Shown: positions 35,246-46,710, counted from the stretch's first letter. The stretch: 64,000 nt of DNA from Talpa occidentalis (GCF_014898055.3 NW_023605305.1:113122734-113186733); one strand, 5' to 3'. The notes: generated by a model from the letters alone, not told the origin. Numbers and translations: made by a program.

Positions 35246-37161
35246 CTGAGACAGGAAGAGAGGGCAATTCAGAGACAGATGCAGGAAGGAGCAGAATCCA
35301 GGACACACACAGAGGCGGGAGGCAGGAGAGATGAACAGATGACAGAAACGGAGTATTCGGGTTGAGCAGAAGTTGAGCAGAATGCAAAGGAGAAAAAGAA
35401 AGGTAGAAACCCAAGGAAAATGAAGTGGAGGTGGAGCATGATGGAGTGGGGGAGGGCAGAAAAATGCTGTGGTTAATGATCAAAGCTGCAGCTCTCGCAA
35501 GGAAAACATTCTCACAACACTTTTTCTTTCTTCTCCCTCGCCTTGCCTTGCACCCCTGCGTGCACGCAGGCATCCTGAACCCACGTGTCGAGCTGTGGAA
35601 AAGGTATTTTACGGCAACCTTTCACCTTTCAAATGCGAACCATATAATCCACTGACCACTTGTTCAGGATTCGGTTCTTTATTAAAAACATCTTCCATAT
35701 CGTCGTATAAAACACAGCCATGTGCGGAGACCTTCCGCGCCTCTCACTTGTTAACCATTTCCTTGCTGAGACTCTGAATGGTGAGGCATTTCGATCTTAC
35801 TGCCTTAGCGCAAGCATAATCACCAGTTCTTCCCAGCTAGTGTTGTCTTTGATAAGCCTACTTTTTTTTTTTTAAGGGATATTATTTTATTCTCTTTCAA
35901 GAAGAAGAACATTTTTAGTAAAAACAAGGTATATTTATATAAAAATTTAAACAGATAAATCTCTAACCTGGAAACTTGGGAGTCATTAGCCTCCATAAAA
36001 CCATGCTTACTTATTTACTAAGTCCTGTTATGAATTAGATCCAAAGAGACTTTAAAGGACTACATAATCAACTGTGTTATCAGAAATTAATAAAAACCAA
36101 TTCTTGAAGCTGAGTTTCTCTTTTTTTTCCAGTGGTCCTAGATGAGCCTACTTTTGAATATGATCATCTTCCACATTCTTTTCCCACAGGGCCACTGTCA
36201 GTGATATGCTGTGATCACAAATGAGGCCAGATTTCCACACTATGTCAATTGCCTTGTAGTTTTCTCCATGGATCTGACACATTCCTGCTTCTCAAGCCTA
36301 ACAACTACATGGGGCCTGGACCCCAGCTAAACAGAGACAACACAAATCACAACTCCTAGATCCTCTAAGACAGACCCTAGACTATCTGGTCTTGTAAGTC
36401 CTACGTCCAGACCACTTTTCTCTTGCCCAGCTCCCTTCCCCCCACCAGGCAAGTCTTGGTCTTGCCCATTCAGCTCTCACTTCCAAATTCATGGGCTGAG
36501 GACCAAGTTCTCAGATTTTAAACCCTTCGAAAATGAGCCATGAGTCACTGATTTGATTGAGATCTCCGGAAATCAGTGAGGTCACAACTCTTTTCTGTCT
36601 AATGTATAAAGTCATCCAAGAGACACAGAGACTCTGTTGGCTTTTAATGATTTTGAAGGAAAGTTACTTAACTTGCCCATAACCCATATTAATGAGCAAT
36701 AATTCTCTCTAACTAGATGTTTTTCTTGAAGACTTACCCAATTCTCCATTTCTTCATCTCCATATCCACAGAGTAATCCATCCCATATAAGCACGTATGT
36801 GCTGCACTGGCCCGCTTCTCTGTCCCCTCTCCAAAATAAACCCCCTCAACTCACTTCTCATGTCATACGCCAGATCATCCAACAATTTGTTAATCACTTT
36901 CAATGTTAATCGACTTAAAATTTTACTTGGATTTTTGCAGGAGGGTGGGGTGGAGGGGTTCCAGACCAAACCAGTACTGAGCCTTGATTGCTCCTCTGAT
37001 GACTACTCACAGCCCAGTGCTCTCTCATAGCCCACTGGTTTATGCTCCATCCCTCGTTTCTCTGCACTGTGCACGCTTTGAAAATGCATCATCTAATGAA
37101 TTTAAGAACTGCCCTAAATTGCTTCCGAGGCCCACAATTCAACATCCTGAGTCACCATTAC
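35246..37161 (-). other. TBX15: TBX15 intron between exons C and B (1.9 kb)
   Basis: Contains the retrocopied mRNA tail at 35866-36140. The remainder, 35246-35850 and 36156-37161, shows no repeat or gene that I recognise. Confidence 0.85.
35866..36140 (-). pseudogene. 5'-truncated processed retrocopy of an unidentified mRNA 3' end
   Basis: On the minus strand the segment ends with AATAAA (plus 35886-35891) 12 nt before an A12 tail (plus T run 35862-35873). Direct repeats with one mismatch flank the unit (gataagcctactttt at 35851-35865, gatgagcctactttt at 36141-36155). A polyadenylation signal, poly(A) and target duplication together indicate L1-mediated retrotransposition of a processed transcript. 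The body is AT-rich and without a useful ORF, so it is probably 3' UTR. I do not recognise the parent gene. An unknown nonautonomous repeat is the alternative. Confidence 0.65.
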
Positions 37162-37263
37162 CTGTATCTTTTATTGTCCACAGGCACAATGTCCATTGCT
37201 ATGTAGTACTGCTGGTGAGGGTCCAAGCCAGTGATTTTCACTCTCATGGCAGGAAACATCCTC
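37162..37263 (-). CDS. TBX15: TBX15 coding exon B: T-box core ([14 protein letters not shown] segment)
   Basis: The exon is 102 bp on the minus strand, between a cttcccag acceptor and a gtaatgg donor. It supplies one base of an Arg codon, 33 full codons and two bases of the next Arg. It encodes [20 protein letters not shown], then [15 protein letters not shown] across the junction. The RRMFP motif is the hallmark of the T-box DNA-contacting core, and the [10 protein letters not shown] strand with the [16 protein letters not shown] strand belongs to the beta-barrel. ITGLDP, rather than ISGLDP as I recall for TBX18, supports TBX15. No substitution breaks a recognised contact residue. A GATA microsatellite lies about 300 bp upstream of its acceptor. 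Confidence 0.95.
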
Positions 37264-37560
37264 CTGGGAAGGGGAATGTGGAGTAAGCACAGTAGTCAGA
37301 GGAAGCAGGAGCAAAAGCTTAGAGATGTTCTTATTAGGACCTCTGAGATGCCAAAGCCCAACAGCCTCTAATTCTCAAAGTTGACTGATTTATTTTTTTT
37401 TCACTTTGGAAGTTACCACTAGAAAATACATTAAAGACATACAGCTGAAACAGCAGCTCATATTAACTTAAATTGATCTGTTTGGTGACTTATTCACTTA
37501 AATGACTCATACCAGACCCTGCTTTATAAAATTGTTAATCCCTAGTATTACTAGTATTCA

Positions 37561-37609
<49 letters not shown>
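37561..37609 (+). repeat. (GATA)n microsatellite
   Basis: About twelve uninterrupted tetranucleotide units, beginning roughly 300 bp upstream of the exon B acceptor in gene orientation. Expected to be length-polymorphic. Confidence 0.98.
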
Positions 37610-38299
37610 CAATTTGTATAACCACACACACATTCACTATTAGACTATAACATTCAAGATTATATTTATACTCTTACACTTAATGTACTTGACTACCTTA
37701 TACTCATCTCTTTTAATCTAAGGAATGCATCATAGTTAATTCTCAGTAATCAGAATGTTCTTATTGATTGTTTTTGAAAATGGCCACTCTGAAAATAATT
37801 TCTCAAGAAAAGAATTTTAAAAAGGTACCACTAGCACACAAAGGGCCACCAAAGTTTTTTTTTTTTTTAATGCATTAAACTGTAGTAAAATTCCTGCAAG
37901 TTCTCAGGCTGTCAACGTGTGTGTCAAAGGAAGGACCCAGCAGAACAGGGAGCAAATACCAAATGAATTCTAGTGGCCTCTGGGCAATACCTTGTTTCTA
38001 CCACAATGGCTTGTTAAACTTGCCAAAGCAAGTGAGGTCAGGATGTGGCACTTCACAACTAGTCTCATAATTGAAGAGGAGGAGACAGAGCAGCCCAAAA
38101 GAGGTATTGAATTTCAGGGAGTCTAGAATAAAGTTCACTATTCTTTAACCATAAGAAAGAAGAAAAAACATCAAGCTCTTTTGTATGTCATTCATTTAGG
38201 AGCCAGACATAAAAAGTGTTCAGTTCAAAATTTTGGATTACCCCAAATGTGCTCTAGGGTTCTTGTACACAAAATGCTGCATTAAACTTAACCATCTGG

Positions 38300-38373
38300 G
38301 GCCAGTTAGTCGAGCAGGGCAGAGCACAGTGCTAATGAGGTCAAGGTCACAGGCTTGATTCACATATGGCCTA
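38300..38373 (+). mobile_element. tRNA-Ile-related relic (pseudo-tRNA or head of an older tRNA SINE)
   Basis: The 74 bp segment aligns without gaps to a tRNA-Ile shape as I remember it: ggccagttag at the 5' end, gcagagcacagtgctaatga over the D-stem/anticodon region with AAT retained at the anticodon, and ggtcacaggcttgattcaca over the T-loop. The closing acceptor stem reads tatggccta. Many mismatches rule out a working tRNA. A SINE body may follow to about 38420, but I cannot name it. Confidence 0.6.
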
Positions 38374-39000
38374 ATTGGCTTTGCTTCATTTCATGGCCAT
38401 AGACCATACTCTGACCCCAGACAGCCATCTTGCAAATGTGCACTGGTTGTTTACATAAAGAGCTTTCTGTGCTGATCTCACACCCCACTACTCGTCAAAA
38501 GTGACTCAAAAAGCAAACGTCCTCTGATTGTTAATTCTTAAATGTTTTCAAAAATAATAACCATTCCTTCTTTTCTACTTTGTAACTTTCCAGAAGCTTC
38601 TACCAGTTATGATTTTATATTTTCTCCCTCCCACCCAAGTTTAACTAGAAAATCTTATATTTTAGTCTTATGGTAAGCTAAAGAAATTTGGTGGTAGGCT
38701 ACTCCTAATTTAGCATAGATTAGAAACTTTGATTCACATTAATTATTTCCAAAAATTTGTGAATCTTTGCCTACATGTTTAAATGTAGGACAATAATTAC
38801 ATTCTTCACAACAAAGGTTTATAACTGCCTTATAAGTGGTAGGATAGCCTCTTGCCATGGATGAAGAGAAAGTCCTCTCATTGTTATCTGAGATAAGAAA
38901 ATGTAATTCCTCTCAACCATCTATATGGTCTGTGCTACATTGAAAGAGATGGCTTCCAGAAAAGAAATTAGATGTTTGTAAATTCAATACCTGCTTATTG

Positions 39001-39070
39001 ATCTTGAGTAAAGATAAGTACTTTACTTGAGTAAAGATAAAAATTAATACTTATATGATCTTGAGTAAAG
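39001..39070 (+). repeat. Local triplication of a cttgagtaaag motif
   Basis: The motif cttgagtaaaga occurs three times within 70 bp (39003, 39026 and 39060 approximately), with the outer two preceded by gat. This looks like a small segmental slippage product. Confidence 0.7.
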
Positions 39071-39109
39071 AAGATACCCATCTCTTTCCAATACCCAAAT
39101 TCTAAAATG

Positions 39110-39230
39110 AATGAGTTGTATGACCTGGAATAAGTCACTTTAGCCCCACCAAATATAGAACAAAGGAAAGGGACTAGATAATCTCTAAGGTTTCCTCATG
39201 CTTTAAAATTCTTACTTTATTTGAACCTCT
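39110..39230 (+). mobile_element. MIR fragment
   Basis: The piece has gttgtatgacctggaataag and tcactttagccccaccaaat in the order of the MIR core. It is degraded. Confidence 0.5.
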
Positions 39231-40604
39231 TCTTAAGAATGTGCTATAAAAAATTTTTTTCTTACTTTTTGCCAGTAGTTTAGTACAGAATATCAACTAA
39301 AGTCATAACATCCAAGAGGAAAATCAATCTTTTATATTCACAAAATGAGATGCATTTGGTTTTAATTTTATGACTGAATTTAAGTCAATTATTTTGTCTT
39401 CCAGTTCATTAATCCCTAGAAGCAACTCTGTCCATGGTGCTGATTGCACAGATTCCATCAGTACATTCAAAGATTGAGGGCTGTGTAGACTACAGTGGTT
39501 CTGAACCAACAGGATCATGATCTGGGTGTGAGAAGAAGTAGAGAGTGACTGAGAGCTTCTAAAATGGTAAAATATCAGAGAGTCACACATAAATAGTGTG
39601 ACTAAGAAAATGGAAATTGGAATTAAAATTGAAAGGGACACTGAGTAAGAAGGAAAATGAGGTGAAAGGAAGAAGTCAACTGGGGAAAAGAGGAGGAACA
39701 TGAAAAACATTCACAGAAGAGACAGTCTTCTCTGTCTGGTTCCGAGTTGTCCCAGAATGACTTGGGCAGAATTACTTGTAGCAATAGCTACAACTGAAGC
39801 TATCAAATACAGAAGTGATAGATGTAGTTTCTAAATCTAGATAAAAGGATATGAATAAAGAACAAACTGTATATCTGCGGTGGGAATAGCTGGATATACT
39901 TAAGTATCAGCATGAAAGTTCAGAGGTAAGAATACAAAAAGAGAACACAGCAAGAGATAAACAAATGAGGTCAGGGAAGCATTGCCAAGGAGCTATGCAA
40001 GTGAACTGAATTCACTTTGAAGTGCAGGAATTCTGGGGATTACATAAGGAACAAAAATGATGGGGATATAGAGAACCAATAATGGTAAGTAAAAGCCCAA
40101 AATAAAATGGGAAAACCTTATTAAAAAAAATTCCTCTTCTCCAAACCCATCCCAATGCCAAAAACTAAAGCAATTCTCCTTCAAAGTTGCTCCCCACAGA
40201 CACCTACTAAATCTCATAGAAGGAAGAGAGCACCAGAAAAGAAAGAAAATGAACAAGATTTCCTATGCATTTTAGCCTCTTGCTTTTGCGGTGTTTTATT
40301 CTATTGGGGGAGAGAGCATTTCTATTTGCATTCAAATAACCTGGACTGACCTACATATTCTTTTACTCACAATCCTTGTCCACAAAAATAGCTGATGATC
40401 AATGAGGTGGGTCTTTCTGGTAGGCGTGACATTAGGCTATGTAACGTGCTTTGAAAATATGAAAGTAACATAATTGTTGTAATTTTCATGAGCTATTTAT
40501 ATTTACTCAAAAGCTTACTCCAATTTATCATTACTGAGTTACTTTGATTTTGAATCCAAGAGGCCAAAACAACCAGTTCTTAACAGTGCAGTGTTATAAA
40601 TAGT

Positions 40605-40705
40605 TAAGATCATTGCATTAGAGTCAGATAGATTTGGGTAGAAATCTGGAGCTGCCTTCACTACCCATGTGGTCTTAGTCAAGTTAGTTTACATCCCCAT
40701 CCATC
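40605..40705 (+). mobile_element. MIR fragment, interrupted by a younger SINE
   Basis: The sequence cattgcattagagtcagata, gatttgggtagaaatctgga and tggtcttagtcaagttagtt follows the MIR head and core. The antisense SINE at 40723 has landed at its distal end. Confidence 0.65.
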
Positions 40706-40722
40706 CATATTTAGGATTATCT

Positions 40723-40974
40723 TTTTTTATTATACAAGAACCGTGGTATAGGCCAGACGTGCGGGAGGGTGAGAGGATTCACCAGAGACAGAGTGGGGAG
40801 CAGAACAGGTAGACTGATGAAATACACTGCTGAAAGAGAGCAGCGGGCGAGACAGGAGAGGTCTGCCTCACCATGTGGGACCCTTGCCGGCCAGCCGGGA
40901 TGGAACTGGAACTGCAGAGTCTGTGGACAGCTTCGCAGCACTGCGCTCAACTGCATGCACCACCAGGGGAGGCC
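40723..40974 (-). mobile_element. tRNA-derived SINE with perfect 17 bp target duplication
   Basis: The reverse strand shows head ggggcctcccctggtggtgc, body ctctgtctctggtgaatcct and ctcaccctcccgcacgtctg, and a short tail ending in a plus-strand T7 run. The duplication ccatatttaggattatc is identical at 40706-40722 and 40975-40991. The element body belongs with the older-type copies, so that subfamily also moved relatively recently. Confidence 0.93.
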
Positions 40975-41743
40975 CCATATTTAGGATTATCATATTTTCC
41001 CTCATAGGGTTCCCATGAAACTTACATTCTCATCCCTATATATAATATTATATCCTAACCTCATAGAACTCTCCTCATGTTGAGTATGAATCCAAAACAG
41101 ATACCTGGCTATGGAAATGAAAGATACCAATAAAGATTAAACGTGCTTATTTCAAGAGAAACTGTGCTTTTAAAACTTTTATCATCCCACACAGCTTTGC
41201 AAGAGTATACACCCAATCACCATTAAAGTTTTGCAATAATTTCAGGTCAACAATAAAATGCAATGGATCAACAAGCAGGAGTCAAAAGACGTGCCAAATC
41301 ACATTCTTACCATAAACAAAATTCATTCAAAAACATCCAGCTGCTTTAGTATCCTGAGAAGATACAAGCTATTGTTTGGGGAGCAAGCATTTTCTCTTGA
41401 AAGCATTATCTAATGAAGTAACACTTGGTGTTGGAACCTACCACTTGGTACCTGTGTACCATGGGTCCCCAGTATTAGCTGAAACACATTTGTAAATGGA
41501 AAATGTGTATGAAGGCAAAGATGATTGAGGATTGAGTGGCTCTTGGAAGAAGAAAAAAACAAAAATCACAGTGAACACAAGATCACTTTGCCAAGATCTT
41601 CGGATGCAGAAAAGTGAGTATTGTTGCTTTGGCTCACCAACGCTATCTACCACATATACATCAAAAAAAAAAAAAAAAGGTAACAGTTCCTACTTTCATC
41701 CTCTGTTCTTTGACTCTGAGCATCTGAAGGCACTTGACCTTAC

Positions 41744-41957
41744 CTGCCTGCTTTGGTGATGATCATTTCAGTTCCAATGTCATGGAACCTCTTCCAGAGG
41801 TCAGCGCACTGCAGCTCCACCTGGATCTCCTCCATGGATGACATGGTGGCAGGCACGGGGCCCGCAGCACCCGGACCCAGGTCAGTGTGGGTGTCAAACG
41901 AGCAGGAGGTCCGCTCAGTGAGCACCTCAGAGTCAGAGCCAGTGCTCTGCTCAGAAT
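41744..41957 (-). CDS. TBX15: TBX15 coding exon A (second coding exon in the long isoform): end of N-terminal region and start of T-box
   Basis: TBX15 is a nuclear T-box transcription factor, largely a repressor, used in limb girdle, craniofacial, skin-patterning, muscle and fat development. On the minus strand the exon opens after a ttgcag acceptor with the last two bases of an Asp codon and reads [20 protein letters not shown], then an acidic/Gly-Ala linker, then [20 protein letters not shown], the start of the T-box, and ends [10 protein letters not shown] plus AG before a gtaag donor (214 bp: 2 nt, 70 codons, 2 nt). The reading frame is open throughout and joins exon B to make ITKAGRRMFP. 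The phrase [19 protein letters not shown] favours TBX15; TBX18, as I recall it, has PELWKRF here. The upstream coding exon with the expected eh1-like repression motif and nuclear localisation signal is outside the window. The linker differs from the human sequence I remember at a few residues (for example [10 protein letters not shown] against FSTHTDLASG), consistent with a non-primate. Confidence 0.95.
41842..41844 (-). promoter_or_regulatory. TBX15: Internal in-frame ATG with strong Kozak context (candidate start of short TBX15 isoform)
   Basis: Inside exon A the minus strand reads gccaccATGT, a near-ideal initiation context with A at -3, followed by the residues [10 protein letters not shown]. 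Human TBX15 is described with a shorter isoform that begins at the equivalent MSSMEEIQ. A transcript with an alternative 5' exon could therefore start here and encode the entire T-box while lacking the N-terminal repression motif. Whether it is used here cannot be seen from DNA alone. Confidence 0.55.
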
Positions 41958-44519
41958 CTGCAAAACAAACATAAGACCTCAGGTGAGACACTGGGGAGCT
42001 CCCCTCTGGGCCCAGAAGATGGGGCCGGCTGGGGGAGGTGAACAGGGGAGACTTAAAGTTGGGACGCTCCAGAGCACAGCACTCGGGCTATTTTATTATA
42101 TTTTTTATGGTTTGTTTTTGTGATTTATGACCTTCTTTCAGGTTTCATGTTTCCAACGTGACATCTGGCATTTTAGTAAGTTTTAGTAACAGCTGAAGAA
42201 AATTGGTCCACAACAGGCAACATAAAAAGCACTAATGTCACCATGTTGAAGGGAATGAAGCCAAAGTGGGGCAACAGAATAAATAAATGCCAAATTAAAA
42301 TAATAAGAAGAGCAATTAGAGACGATAGCTCCAAATCTAGAGTAGACATGGCACTTGGGGTAAGATCCAGTGCTAACAGCAGTGTGTTCTCTAATTGCAC
42401 ACCACCCCCTACCCACCAGCCAGCTATTTTTAGAAAGCAATTTTTTCTCCATTTATATATCCTGGCCATCAAAAGTAACAAAAAGTTGTTTGGGACCTTT
42501 AGAAGCACTTGGTCATATATTTGAATAAATAGCTTTTCCTAAGAGCCCAACCAGGCCATTTTGAATGAAAAAAAAAAAAATGTTGTGAAGCAAGGATGTA
42601 AGCATATGGAAAAAGTTACCCAAGAAGGCGGTTAAAACAAAGGGAATAAATGAGTTCAGGAGACACCTTGATTGGTTTCTTAAGTATGGGCAGAGGGGAG
42701 GGGTGATCCAACAGGAAGGTAGGATTGAGAGCAACCAAATAAAAAGTTGGCATGCTGGGCCAGATGGTCCTTCGTTCCTGCGTCTTCTGTATTCATGAAG
42801 GGGGAGGGAAAGGCATGTAGATAGAGAAACCAGAGTCAGATTTACCAGAAAAGACTTTTTTGTAATGTTTTCACATTTTATACTTTTAGTGGCCGGACGC
42901 CAAAAACGGAACCTCCTAAGATTTTCCAAACTCAGATCACTAGTACAATTTTCTTAGGCCAAATGTTACTAGAAGCCTAAGAAACCAGTTTGCTCACCCA
43001 CCCTTCACATCTCGAAATCCGATTGCTTCCCCATAAATAAATACAGACACATATGAAAATGGAAAACAGCATGTTTGACTCTGACAACTGACTTTTCAGT
43101 GCTGTCAAGGGTCAGGAACTCTTGGGCATCAGTCTTTGACACAAGCACAATGAAAAAGTGATGCAACAGAAGGGCCAACCATATGCTACCACTCTCACGA
43201 CCATCCTCCCTTCCACGGAGGCCTGTGAGCAACCCCTTCCACAGAAGCTTTTATTTTCATTCCTTCTATCCAATGTGTTCCTCTCTCAAATCCAATAGCA
43301 TTTCTGGAAGCATCTCCCATAACTTTCCAAAACCCATAGGGAACAAAGTGCCATTCCCCAACCCTCCCCAATTCTTCACCCTTCACCCTTCATGCTAGAA
43401 CATTCAGGATACTGCAGAACTGAGCCAAACTCCTAAATAACAGGGAAGTAATTGACCAAAGCCTTGGTTTATTCACAACCACTGGCCCACTCACCACCTT
43501 TACCAGAATAACTAAGCTTTACACGACTAAGCCTATCATTTTATACCTTAGGTTAAACAGGGGCTAATTGTGGTCTTCTTCAAGCACAGAAAAGTGGCTA
43601 CTTATCCAGCATGAGAGCTGCTGTTGGGTGACAAATCCCCATCTTAGTGGTAGCAGAGCCATTACATCATCACACACTTGGCCAAACACAATACTTCTGC
43701 CCCCAAGACACAGATTCACAAATCCCCTTTTGTTTATGTGATATGACAAGACCTCCTCTGTAGCACAAATATCATGAGTTTTCCAAAAACTTCTCAAAGC
43801 AAGATTTCCAAAAAAAAAATCTTGTTCTTCCTTCAGGAGCAAAGTGTTACGAAATTCTGACCAGAGAAAACTGCCATTCTGAAAAAGCTGGAAACACACA
43901 AGCTAAGCAAATCCCTGGAGATATTTTGAACATGTGCTTTCTTCAATGTGTGCTCAGGGAAGGAGGGGAGGGAGTATTGTGACTCTAAGTGATAAATGTT
44001 TAATGATAACCAAATTGGGGTTGGAATTGGAATGGGGACTCTGGCTGGAGAACTAGGAAATAAGAGGCTCTACTTTTATTTTGCTACCATCTGGAATAAA
44101 ATGGGTACTCAGACAGAACATGAAATGGATGGAGTAATTGCCTTGGACAAGTTACTCGACAGAATGAACCTATTTCCTCATCTTGCAACTAAAAGGACCT
44201 AATGTCCTGAAGACAGTCAGAATCCTTCTAGCCCAACTCTCAGCGACAAGCCAGGAAACACCAATTGGAAGCATCAACTTTAAACTGTTTGCGGAAGACA
44301 ACGAAGAAAGCTAAAGTCCGTGAGACAAGTTAAATGAGGAAAAAACCTGGGAATCCAGATTCACATGATCATAGAAGTTAAAGAATCGAGTGGGTTTTCT
44401 GTTTATAGCTTCAATCAAATCAATCAATAAGCACCTATCAGCATGTGGTGCCATATGAGGTACCATGGAGATAATTTGAAACAGAATCCCAATCCTTGAG
44501 AAGTTTCTCTCAGTTAGCA

Positions 44520-44600
44520 TTGATAAATTATGTGTTTATTGAGTACTTACTATGTGCCCAGTACTGTGCCAGAATCTAGGAACTGCCAAGCTACACAATA
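44520..44600 (-). mobile_element. L2/MIR-type 3' end remnant
   Basis: Contains tttattgagtacttactatg and tgcccagtactgtgccagaa, the antisense form of the common L2/MIR terminal block. Confidence 0.6.
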
Positions 44601-45735
44601 GGATTCTTTTTGGAGGTATTTACAGTCACAAATAGTCACAGACCAAGGCAAATACATTGCACAGTTTTGCATACAATTGCAGATTGCCTTGTGTGTCCCA
44701 CAGCAGTCCACAAGAGAGGCAGCTGTGAGGGGCAGAGTTCTGAGTTACTACAAAGGAGGTGGACCAGTGTGTGGGGGTCTTGGCATTCTAGTTCATGAAG
44801 AGGATTTTATTGTTTCCCTGGAAACACTCTGTGTTTGTTTCTAGAGTCTCACTCCCTGGTAAAATAGAGTCCAGTGGCTTTGATGCACGAAATCCAAGTA
44901 CCAGCTCACATTTCAAATAACGTGAATATACTACGTCATTTTCTGTTCTTCGTTGTTTCTTAGATATGATAATTTGGAAATAATATTAATATTATATTTT
45001 ATAAAATCAGTTTTAAAAAAACTCCTAGAGTAGCTAGGGCTACCTATGAAGCAAAATACCTTTGATACACTTAAAATAATAATCTCAGTTAAGATCAACA
45101 GTCTAGGTAAAAATGAAATTTCATCCTTTGTAAAACATATTTCTCAATCATGGTTATATATATAATATTTAGGCTAACCAAATGAAACATTTCAGCTACT
45201 GACCAGGATATAGAGTTTAGTTCCCTACGTCATGAATGTAATAAATACATAGCAAATTATTTCAACCAAATCAGGTCATCCATTCAGAAACAAAACCAGC
45301 CCCTTGAAGCTCAGAAAACACCTCTGTGTTTTCAAGTTCTTTTATTCTTGGTAATTTGTGACTTCCTGCCTTCAAAAAGTAACCATTAGGAGCTCATTTG
45401 AATGACCTGGAAAGACTTCTTGACTATCAAATAGCCCTTGTGAAGAGTATTTTAACAGGGGAATTTCAGTAAATCAGGAACATAAGTGATAACATTACAC
45501 TTAACTAAGCAAATTAAAGGAGAAAACACAAGGAACCCGCACTGAGCCGGTTACAAGGCGCTGAAGAACATCATGTGAGTCACAGGGTCAAATCAACATA
45601 ACTCTTCCCTCTCCGGCCCCCAAAGGGAAAAAACCTAAGGAAAAGAGGTTCTGACTATCGGTTCACAGTGTCACTCTTTCTCTAACTCTGAGCTATTTCA
45701 GTTCATCTATAACACTAAGTGCCCACAGAAAGAAA

Positions 45736-45903
45736 TTGAGTTTAGCTTACAGTTCGATTCATACAATAATAAAATAGCTTCTTGATTTATATTTTACACA
45801 TTGCCCAATATATCCTCCCTGTTGATGAGGTAGGTAGCATATAATCTCGTGCACATTTTGTGTACGAGGAGATGGAGACAAAGAAAAATCGAGAATATCA
45901 TGA
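45736..45903 (+). repeat. Source segment of an inverted intronic duplication
   Basis: This 168 bp of intron, which includes a degraded antisense MIR in its right part, recurs in reverse complement at 47092-47263. Only a few substitutions and one small insertion separate the copies. The flanks of this copy show no target duplication, whereas the other copy has one, so this is taken as the source. Confidence 0.85.
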
Positions 45904-46589
45904 CCTACTGATCCAAGGATGGTATCCCCACGACCACGCTAAGTCCAGCTGTGCAGTGCAGCAATTCTCAACTATGCAGACCATCCTCACAATGGAATGG
46001 GTTAAGTTAACTGTCGTTGATCTTTGTCAAATCACATAACCATTTTCCTTAATCTTTATAACGAGGCACACGCACATCTGATTAGCAGTGCTAGCAAGCC
46101 CCTTTTAAGTTTATTATTTAGTGGATGGATTAGCAGCGTAGCTTTAAGACAACCAAGTGTGACACACCAAACCAGCCAGAAGTTGATTTGACTGATATGT
46201 ATAGAAAATGCTTGAGTTAGTAACAAAATTAGACATTATTCAAGCATATTTCAGAGCCTGCCAGCTGATTTTCACCTCCACCTAACTAATGATTTAAGGA
46301 GTCAATCATTCCTACAGCGAAACAAAGAACATTTACTCCTGGAGCCTGACACTCATGAGTGAGGAGATGAACAAGCAGTGTTAGATTCCTACCTTTACTA
46401 TTTGCTTATCATTATCTATTACTCTTTCCTTGGGACTCAGAGAAAATAACTTATTGCTCAAAAAAGTATGCTTATATCTTTATGATAAAACAAAATCTTG
46501 TGATTCTGTTTAGCATTACTGACTTTGGACAGTGAGGTGATGGTCACTTTACAAAAACCATCCCAACCAAAGAGTTGATGATGGTCAAT

Positions 46590-46710
46590 ATCTCCTGAGC
46601 ACTCACTGTGTGTTAGCAACTATCCAAGACTTGAAATGTATAACATCATTTAATAGAACAAACACAAGTGCTATTACCATTATCTCTATTTTATATACTA
46701 TTGACACCAA
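46590..46710 (-). mobile_element. MIR fragment
   Basis: Antisense MIR terminal block: gagcactcactgtgtgttag, then aacatcatttaatagaacaa and ttaccattatctctatttta. Confidence 0.6.

Larger units (their letters stand above)
37264..41743 (-). other. TBX15: TBX15 intron between exons B and A (4.5 kb)
   Basis: Holds a GATA microsatellite, a tRNA-Ile-like relic (38300-38373), MIR fragments, an antisense SINE (40723-40974) and an A16 run near 41663. The stretches 37610-38295, 38420-39000 and 39235-40600 show only unique, AT-rich sequence to my eye. Confidence 0.85.

Noticed and set aside
37560..37610. GATA array considered as a CRISPR-like or satellite array
   Set aside because: Simple tetranucleotide repeat without spacers, in a mammalian intron.
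37855..37870. T-rich run considered as the tail of an antisense retrocopy
   Set aside because: No flanking direct repeat could be found downstream, unlike the element at 35866.
7937..41957. Assignment of the T-box exons to TBX18 or TBX22
   Set aside because: Loop residues [28 protein letters not shown] and PPVRTL fit TBX15. TBX18 as I recall it differs at these sites, and TBX22 is more divergent.
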